A stretch of DNA of 12,878 nt from an uncultured Prevotella sp. (GTDB lineage: Bacteria; Bacteroidota; Bacteroidia; Bacteroidales; Bacteroidaceae), in contig CAKQDQ010000064.1 in assembly GCA_934229335.1 (NCBI GenBank), positions 1 to 12,878 on the forward strand, written 5' to 3'. The translations under genes and the position numbers were made by a program. The notes beneath the pieces are model-generated. The model did not search any database. It was not told the DNA's origin and worked only from the letters and a program-made list of their open reading frames with translations. This document shows, piece by piece, positions 7,150-12,878 of the stretch (its first letter is position 1; every line of letters starts with the position of its first letter).

Positions 7150-8494
7150 AGTGTTTAGAATTTTTAGGTTTACTATTGGTTTTGGTAGCTGACATCGTTT
7201 TATTAGTGCCAGCCTTACCTTTATTTTTCTTATTATGATTATTTTTTCTTGTTCTATTTCCTTTTGAAGGTATATTATCCTTGTTATCTATGTATACTGG
7301 ACCCTCTCCTAATCCTTTAGGAAGCTTGTTTTTGGTAACTTCTTTTTCCAGAAAGTCCTCTATGCGTTTGAACATATAACACTCTTCTTTAGAAACGAGA
7401 GTTATAGCTACACCTTCACGGTCCGCTCTTGCCGTCCTACCAATACGGTGTACGTAATCCTCTACATCGTGTGGGACATCATAGTTTATTACCATACAGA
7501 TATCATCTATGTCAATACCTCGTGCAACTATGTCTGTAGCGACAAGAACGTCTATTTCTCTCGATTTAAACTTATACATTATCTCATCACGTTCTGCTTG
7601 TGACAAGTCCGAATGCATTTCTCCACAGTTGATTTGCATTTGCCTAAGAGCCTTGCTGATTTCTTTAACGCGTTGCTTTTTCCCCGAAAAAATGATTACT
7701 CTCTTAAGAGATAACTCATTTACTTCTTCTTCTTTTTCGATTAGATGATACCCATTCCTAAATATACTCTCTAATATACGTAGTTTCTGAGGTTCATAAC
7801 ATACAAATGCAGACTGTTTTATTTTTTCAGCAGGTTTACTTACTGCTATCTTTACATTTACAGGATCTTTTAATAAGGTTTTCGCTAACTCTTCGATTTT
7901 GGGTGGCATTGTCGCAGAAAACATGATTGTCTGGCATGTCGTCGGTATGTTCTTGGCAATGCTCAGAATATCATCAGCGAAGCCCATGTCAAGCATTCTA
8001 TCTGCCTCATCAAGTATAAAAAATGAGAGGCGTGAAAGATCTAAATTTCCCATCTGTATATGAGAAATAAGTCTACCTGGTGTTGCTATTACGACAGCTG
8101 CTCCATTTTTCAGTGCCGCAACTTCTTGATCATATCGCCCCCCATCGTTACCGCCATATACAGGCAAACTGCTTATACCATCAAGATAATAACCAAAACC
8201 TTGCATAGCCTGATCTATTTGTTGGGCAAGTTCACGAGTTGGACTCATTACAAGACAGTTTACAGCATCCTCAGGGAATCCACCATCGTCTAACAAAGAA
8301 AGGACAGGAAGTAAATATGCGGCAGTCTTTCCTGTACCAGTTTGGGCTACTCCCATAATATCACGTCCCTCGATGATAGGATCTATGCACGCAGCCTGAA
8401 TAGGAGTACACTTTTCAAAATGCATATCGTATAATGCATCTAATATATTATCATTGAGTTGTGTCTCGTCAAAATATGTTATATTGTCTACCAT
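7076..8494 (-). CDS. DEAD-box ATP-dependent RNA helicase, RhlE-like
   Basis: Unwinds short RNA duplexes using ATP; bacterial relatives act in ribosome assembly, RNA decay and cold adaptation in the cytosol. The 472-residue product has every core motif: Q motif (CTPIQ, 29-33), motif I AQTGTGKT (50-57), Ia PTREL (85-89), Ib TPGR (138-141), II DEAD (162-165), III SAT (193-195), V ATDIVARGID (319-328) and VI HRIGRTAR (349-356). After about residue 400 comes a low-complexity basic tail rich in Lys, Asn and Arg (412-456), likely an RNA-binding extension. The last 24 codons lie within galM in another frame. A candidate promoter sits in the 75-base gap after the permease gene. A conserved DEAD-to-RhlE assignment from motifs alone is not certain; CsdA- or DbpA-type specificity domains are not seen. 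Confidence 0.95.
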   Translation of the reverse strand: MVDNITYFDETQLNDNILDALYDMHFEKCTPIQAACIDPIIEGRDIMGVAQTGTGKTAAYLLPVLSLLDDGGFPEDAVNCLVMSPTRELAQQIDQAMQGFGYYLDGISSLPVYGGNDGGRYDQEVAALKNGAAVVIATPGRLISHIQMGNLDLSRLSFFILDEADRMLDMGFADDILSIAKNIPTTCQTIMFSATMPPKIEELAKTLLKDPVNVKIAVSKPAEKIKQSAFVCYEPQKLRILESIFRNGYHLIEKEEEVNELSLKRVIIFSGKKQRVKEISKALRQMQINCGEMHSDLSQAERDEIMYKFKSREIDVLVATDIVARGIDIDDICMVINYDVPHDVEDYVHRIGRTARADREGVAITLVSKEECYMFKRIEDFLEKEVTKNKLPKGLGEGPVYIDNKDNIPSKGNRTRKNNHNKKNKGKAGTNKTMSATKTNSKPKNSKHYDRKRKRVRTPQEGLPYNSERKAD

Positions 8495-8542
8495 TAATAA
8501 AATATTATTGTCTTATAATATAAACTTGTGCAATAGTAATCT

Positions 8543-8573
8543 CAAACTTCTCCAATAGTTATCTATTTATCAA
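8543..8573 (-). promoter_or_regulatory. Probable promoter of the helicase-galM pair
   Basis: On the minus strand, TTG (8573-8571) overlaps the stop codon of the permease gene (AATTGA). It is followed by 20 bases and GAAGTTTG (8550-8543), seven of eight positions being consistent with TAnnTTTG. The spacing equals that of the three stronger promoters in the window. The leader to the ATG at 8494 would be about 40 nt. Read-through from the lon-tgt-permease transcript is possible, since no terminator hairpin is seen here. Confidence 0.4.
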
Positions 8574-9784
8574 TTAGGAGCCTTTCTATAACATAGATAA
8601 GCCACAAAGGCAAAGATTATATTAGGTATCCATGCTGCCAAAATTGGTGGTGTACCAGCGTTTATTGCAAATGTTGCGGATATAGTTTGAAGCATTATAT
8701 ACATAAAACTCATAGCAAGACCTGCACCGAGGTACATTCCCATACCGCCTTTACGCTTACGCGATGATAGGGAAGCACCAATGATTGTGAGAATAAAAGC
8801 CGCAAATGAGGAAGCTATTCTTTTATGATATTCTACCTGATACTGAACCACATTGCTGGAACCTCTGTTTATCTGCTTAGAAATATAGTCTCTGAGTTCC
8901 GGCGAAGTAAAGGTCTCCTGTTGACCTTTAGAATATACGAGATCTATTGGTTCCATCTGAATAAGGGTGTCCAATAGAATGCCACTTGTAATGTCTTCCT
9001 TCATGCCATGCATTGTACGGATTTTCCAATTAGAGGCCTTCCAATGATATTTTGTATCAGAAATTGTGTCATACTGAATTTCTGATGCAGACATATGAGA
9101 AATAAGTTTCTTATTTTCAAACCTGTCTAAACAGAATCCATATCCTCGCTTGAGGTTGTTGTCATAGTGTTGTATATAAGCAATGACACCATTGTCTACT
9201 TGTAGCTGTACGTTTTCTGCAGACGTGTTCTTTTTGTTATTCTTATACAATGACTCAAAGTTCTGACGTATTACAGTACCATGAGGAATGACATAAGCAC
9301 TTAGCACGAATGACAGGGCAGAAATAAGGATACAGGATATCATATATGGACGCATCATTCTCTTAAAGCTAATGCCTGCTGCCATAATAGATATAATCTC
9401 GCTACCAGCCGCCATTTTCGAGGTAAAAAATATGACCGCTATAAAGACAAACAACGGGGAAAAAAGGTTAGCAAAATAAGGTACGAAGTTAAGATAATAA
9501 TCAAATATTATCGCTTTCCAAGGAGCATGGTATTCGGTGAACTTGGATAGATTTTCGTTAAAATCAAAGACTATAGAAATACTAATAATTAACAGTATTG
9601 CAAAGAAATAAGTTCCAATAAACTTACCTATAATATATCTATCAAGTCTTGTGATATACCGAAATATACTTAAATATTTGAGCCACGTAAGATATTGCGA
9701 CACTTTACTAAAAAATGTCACAACATCTTGTGTCTTGTTTGTACAAGACTTTATCATTGACCTTATTTTGCTCAAATTCCTCAT
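8570..9784 (-). CDS. LptF/LptG-family permease (YjgP/YjgQ), LPS export
   Basis: An inner-membrane subunit of the LptB2FG transporter, which extracts lipopolysaccharide from the inner membrane for delivery to the cell surface. From the ATG at 9784 the product is 404 residues with the family layout: three membrane segments (about 56-76, 102-122, 147-166), a periplasmic beta-rich domain (about 170-315) and three more segments (about 322-342, 350-370, 380-398). LDRYIIGKFIGTYFFA at the first segment and the KMAAGSEIISIMAAG coupling-helix region (123-137) are typical. Whether it is the LptF or the LptG partner cannot be settled here. The start at 9784 overlaps the tgt stop as ATGA; an in-frame ATG at 9823 would need a 43-bp overlap and is less likely. 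About 45 residues precede the usual N-terminus, an extra polar, basic cytoplasmic segment. No lptB or second permease is in the window. Confidence 0.88.
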   Translation of the reverse strand: MRNLSKIRSMIKSCTNKTQDVVTFFSKVSQYLTWLKYLSIFRYITRLDRYIIGKFIGTYFFAILLIISISIVFDFNENLSKFTEYHAPWKAIIFDYYLNFVPYFANLFSPLFVFIAVIFFTSKMAAGSEIISIMAAGISFKRMMRPYMISCILISALSFVLSAYVIPHGTVIRQNFESLYKNNKKNTSAENVQLQVDNGVIAYIQHYDNNLKRGYGFCLDRFENKKLISHMSASEIQYDTISDTKYHWKASNWKIRTMHGMKEDITSGILLDTLIQMEPIDLVYSKGQQETFTSPELRDYISKQINRGSSNVVQYQVEYHKRIASSFAAFILTIIGASLSSRKRKGGMGMYLGAGLAMSFMYIMLQTISATFAINAGTPPILAAWIPNIIFAFVAYLCYRKAPN

Positions 9785-10908
9785 ATTCTTTTTTGCATTG
9801 CGTCCACAACACCTCGTTTCCACTGAACGAAGTCGCCTTTTATTATATGTTCACGAGCATCTCCTACTACGCGTAGATAAAAGGATAGATTATGTATTGA
9901 TGCTATCTGGAGAGCTAAGTACTCTTGTGCTTTGAATAGATGATGAAGGTATGCTTTAGTTGTTACTTTATCTATATCGCAACCATTCTCATCGAGTGGT
10001 GTAAAATCATACTCCCACTTTTTATTCTTCATGTTCATGGTTCCGTTGTATGTAAATAGCATAGCATTTCTACCATTTCTTGTCGGCATAACGCAATCAA
10101 ACATATCTACACCTCTTTCTATATTCTCGAGAATGTTCCAAGGGGTTCCAACTCCCATGAGATAACGTGGCTTATCCTTTGGTAATATTTCATTAACGAC
10201 TTCCACCATCTCGTACATAACCTCCGTAGGTTCGCCAACTGCTAATCCGCCTATAGCATTGCCATCACAGTCTTTGTCGGCGACAAACTTTGCAGATTCC
10301 TGCCTTAAATCTTTGAAGGTACAACCTTGAACTATTGGAAACAGGCTCTGTTTGTACCCATATAAAGGCTCAGTTTCGTTAAAACGTTTAACACACCTAT
10401 CAAGCCAATGCTCTGTTAATGTAAGGCTCTTTCTTGCATAGTTCCAATCACTATTCCCCGGTGGACATTCATCGAACGCCATCATTATATCAGCTCCTAT
10501 GACGCGTTCTATATCCATCACACGCTCTGGTGAAAAGAAGTGCTTACTGCCATCAATGTGTGATCTGAATTCACAACCATCTTCTGACAACTTGCGAATT
10601 CCTGTTAGGGAGAAGACTTGGAAGCCACCACTGTCGGTAAGTATTGGTTTATCCCAACCAATAAACTTATGTAGTCCTCCTGCCTTCTGAAGAATATCAA
10701 GTCCTGGGCGCAGATATAAATGGTAGGTGTTACCAAGTATAATCTGTGCCAGCACCTGCTTTTTTAACTCTTCAAAATGAACGGCCTTTACACTACCAAC
10801 AGTTCCTACGGGCATAAATATCGGAGTGAGTATTTTACCGTGATCTGTTTTTAGTATTCCAGCTCGTGCAGATGATGCTTTATCTGTGTATACTACTTCG
10901 TATGTCAT
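9781..10908 (-). CDS. tgt: tRNA-guanine (queuine) transglycosylase
   Basis: Exchanges guanine-34 in tRNAs for Asp, Asn, His and Tyr with the queuine precursor preQ1, in the cytosol. The 375-residue product has full family length. Catalytic residues are visible: Asp92 in TDSGGFQVFS, Asp145 in AFDECPPG, the GGLAVGEP loop (220-227), and nucleophile Asp271 in MFDCVMPTRNGRNA, where the TRNGRNA tRNA-binding stretch follows. The usual zinc site CxCxxC plus His is altered: the segment reads ENGCDIDKVTTKAYLHH (307-323), so only Cys310 of the three Cys is left, with His339 in SIHNL still present. The fold around it is otherwise normal, so activity is likely. Its ATG overlaps the lon stop as ATGA (10908-10905), and its own stop overlaps the permease start the same way, which points to translational coupling. 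Genes for preQ1 synthesis are not in the window. Confidence 0.96.
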   Translation of the reverse strand: MTYEVVYTDKASSARAGILKTDHGKILTPIFMPVGTVGSVKAVHFEELKKQVLAQIILGNTYHLYLRPGLDILQKAGGLHKFIGWDKPILTDSGGFQVFSLTGIRKLSEDGCEFRSHIDGSKHFFSPERVMDIERVIGADIMMAFDECPPGNSDWNYARKSLTLTEHWLDRCVKRFNETEPLYGYKQSLFPIVQGCTFKDLRQESAKFVADKDCDGNAIGGLAVGEPTEVMYEMVEVVNEILPKDKPRYLMGVGTPWNILENIERGVDMFDCVMPTRNGRNAMLFTYNGTMNMKNKKWEYDFTPLDENGCDIDKVTTKAYLHHLFKAQEYLALQIASIHNLSFYLRVVGDAREHIIKGDFVQWKRGVVDAMQKRI

Positions 10909-12878
10909 TTATTTTTTATCTTTTCTTCATTAGGTATAGTGAAGTCTATAGGATTCGCCACCATTTCATCTGTTAATGCATAATTCCAAACATCACAGAC
11001 ATCGTCTACATAATGGAAAGATACTCCTTTTAGATATTCTTCTGGTATCTCCTCTATATCCTTTTGATTGTCTTTACACAACATGATATCTGTTATACCA
11101 GCTCGCTTTGCTGCCAATATCTTTTCTTTGATGCCGCCAACAGGAAGTACCTTACCTCTTAAGGTAATCTCGCCCGTCATGGCCACATTTCTTCTTACTT
11201 TCCTTTGCGTCAAAGCAGAAGCTATACTTGTGGCTATTGTTATGCCTGCGGATGGACCGTCTTTTGGTGTTGCACCTTCTGGTACATGAATATGTATATT
11301 CCAATTATCGAAGATACGATAATCTATTTTAAGATATTCTGCGTGTGCCTTAACATACTCTAAGGCTATTACAGCAGATTCTTTCATTACGTCACCCAGA
11401 TTTCCAGTCAAGGTCAACTTACCCGCTTTACCTTTAGATAGACTTGTCTCTATAAACAGAATTTCGCCACCTACACTTGTCCATGCCAAACCAGTTACGA
11501 CACCTGCATAGTCATTTCCTTGATATATATCTCTATAGAAAGGTGGTTTACCAAGTAAATCCTCCAGATTATCAGGGTTAATTTTTTCGTATGGTAGCGA
11601 CCCATCTCTCATTTTGTAAAAAGCTAACTTCCGGAACGCTTTGTCAATTTGCTTCTCTAATTGCCTCACGCCGCTTTCGCGAGTATAACTCTCGATTATT
11701 TTCTCTACAGCAGCTTTCCGTATACCCAGCTTCTTTTCATCTTGTAAACCCGTTTTATCCTTTTCCCTTGGAATGAGATGCCTTTTAGCAATTTCGGATT
11801 TCTCCTCCGTTGTGTAGCCACTAACCTCGATAATTTCCATTCTATCGCGAAGAGGTCCAGGAATTGTACTCAAGTCATTGGCTGTTGCAATAAACATAAC
11901 CTTTGACAAGTCATAATCGATATCAAGATAATTGTCATGGAATGCCGAGTTCTGTTCTGGGTCAAGTACTTCAAGTAGGGCAGAGGCTGGATTACCGTTT
12001 ATAGTATTTTGAGTAATCTTATCTACCTCATCAAGTATAAATACAGGGTTACTTGTACCAGCCTTCTCTATGCCCTTTATTATTCGTCCAGGCATAGCAC
12101 CAATATATGTTCTGCGGTGTCCTCTTATCTCAGATTCATCATGTAGTCCACCAAAACTGACTCTAACATATTTTCTATTCAGAGCATCGGCAATGCTTCT
12201 CCCCAAAGAAGTTTTGCCAACTCCAGGAGGGCCATAAAGACAAAGTATTGGCGATTTTAGGTCACCACGAAGCGATAACACCGCAATATACTCCAGTATA
12301 CGCTCTTTTACCTTTTCCATACCATAGTGATCTCTATCGAGAATCTTCTTGGCACGTTTTAGGTCCAAATTGTCGTCTGTGTACTTCAACCAAGGAAGAC
12401 TAACAATCTGCTGTAGATAACTTAGTTGAACATTAAAGTCGCTACTTTGAGGATGCATCTGATCCAAGCGTCCCATCTCCTTATCAAATGCTTCCTGAGT
12501 CTCCTTGGTCCATTTGATATTCTTTGCTTTTTCTCTTATCTTGGCCTTATCAGAAGAGCCATCCTCACCCCCTAATTCTTTGTTTATGCTTTTTATCTGT
12601 TGACGCAGAAAATAATTTTTTTGTTCCTCGTCTATAGTATGTTGCGTTCGGTTTTGTATATCCAAACGCAGGTTTGCATATTGAATCTCGCGGTTAATTA
12701 TTTGAAGTAAATCTAAAGCACGTAGCTTTAGATTATTGTCTTCCAATAGTTTAGCTTTCTCGGATAAAGAAAGTGGTACATGATAAGAGACCATATTGAC
12801 AAAGAAAGTAGGATCTTCTATTCCGTGTAATGAGAGTTGTAGCTCAAACGGAATGGAGTCGCTTTTGTCTATATATTC
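10905..12878 (-). CDS. lon: ATP-dependent Lon protease, N-terminus beyond the window
   Basis: A cytosolic AAA+ serine protease that unfolds and degrades damaged and some regulatory proteins. The frame is open to the window edge with no stop, giving 657 residues; full Lon is about 800, so roughly the first 150 are missing. In the visible part: the end of the substrate-binding N domain ([13 protein letters not shown], about 19-31), a coiled-coil stretch (about 70-140) with [20 protein letters not shown], Walker A GPPGVGKT (216-223), Walker [10 protein letters not shown] (279-287), sensor/arginine-finger region [11 protein letters not shown], and the protease domain with catalytic Ser543 ([10 protein letters not shown]) and Lys586 ([14 protein letters not shown]). 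Numbering is from the window edge. The ATG at 12794 is internal and is not the start. It is the first visible gene of the lon-tgt-permease run. Its promoter lies outside. Confidence 0.97.
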   Translation of the reverse strand, partial: EYIDKSDSIPFELQLSLHGIEDPTFFVNMVSYHVPLSLSEKAKLLEDNNLKLRALDLLQIINREIQYANLRLDIQNRTQHTIDEEQKNYFLRQQIKSINKELGGEDGSSDKAKIREKAKNIKWTKETQEAFDKEMGRLDQMHPQSSDFNVQLSYLQQIVSLPWLKYTDDNLDLKRAKKILDRDHYGMEKVKERILEYIAVLSLRGDLKSPILCLYGPPGVGKTSLGRSIADALNRKYVRVSFGGLHDESEIRGHRRTYIGAMPGRIIKGIEKAGTSNPVFILDEVDKITQNTINGNPASALLEVLDPEQNSAFHDNYLDIDYDLSKVMFIATANDLSTIPGPLRDRMEIIEVSGYTTEEKSEIAKRHLIPREKDKTGLQDEKKLGIRKAAVEKIIESYTRESGVRQLEKQIDKAFRKLAFYKMRDGSLPYEKINPDNLEDLLGKPPFYRDIYQGNDYAGVVTGLAWTSVGGEILFIETSLSKGKAGKLTLTGNLGDVMKESAVIALEYVKAHAEYLKIDYRIFDNWNIHIHVPEGATPKDGPSAGITIATSIASALTQRKVRRNVAMTGEITLRGKVLPVGGIKEKILAAKRAGITDIMLCKDNQKDIEEIPEEYLKGVSFHYVDDVCDVWNYALTDEMVANPIDFTIPNEEKIKNK

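Noticed and set aside
9785..9823. A longer start for the permease at 9823
   Set aside because: It would overlap tgt by 43 bp, whereas the ATG at 9784 forms the same ATGA junction seen between lon and tgt.
12792..12794. ATG at 12794 as the start of lon
   Set aside because: The frame stays open to the edge and the preceding 28 residues match the Lon N domain ([11 protein letters not shown]), so the gene continues outside.

Overview
The window looks like chromosomal core DNA from a Bacteroidota species of the order Bacteroidales, most likely Prevotellaceae. Support: the gene families read like Prevotella/Bacteroides homologues; start codons lack Shine-Dalgarno sequences and sit in AT-rich leaders; and several gene starts carry the Bacteroidota promoter form TTG-N20-TAnnTTTG. 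It is AT-rich, roughly 40% GC by eye. I saw no insertion sequence, phage gene, CRISPR array, tRNA or rRNA.

Layout. (1) 1-218, minus: the start of a gene for an exported protein of unknown function, apparently broken by a frameshift near 95-109 and cut by the window edge. (2) 219-441: a divergent promoter region. (3) 442-2463, plus: a secreted GH51 alpha-L-arabinofuranosidase, followed by hairpins. (4) 2592-3311, plus: a YcdX-like PHP-domain metallo-phosphoesterase, ended by a strong hairpin shared with the convergent gmd. (5) 5692 down to 3373, minus: fcl-gmd, which turns GDP-mannose into GDP-L-fucose. (6) 5693-6063: a gene-free stretch with the fcl promoter and a long inverted repeat. (7) 8494 down to 6064, minus: a DEAD-box RNA helicase whose 3' end overlaps galM by 74 bp. 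(8) 12878 down to 8570, minus: lon (N-terminus outside the window), tgt and an LptF/LptG-type permease, joined by two ATGA stop/start overlaps.

How the genes work together. The arabinofuranosidase trims arabinose from plant polysaccharides in the envelope. galM feeds free sugars into glycolysis, and fcl-gmd makes activated fucose for surface glycans. The lon-tgt-lptG run combines protein quality control, tRNA queuosine modification and lipopolysaccharide export; its tight translational coupling suggests one transcript.

Nothing here amounts to a wholly new system. The best leads are a Tgt that has lost most of its canonical zinc ligands, an enlarged Fcl, the helicase/galM out-of-frame overlap, the frameshifted exported protein at the left edge, and the long inverted repeat at 5853-5929.
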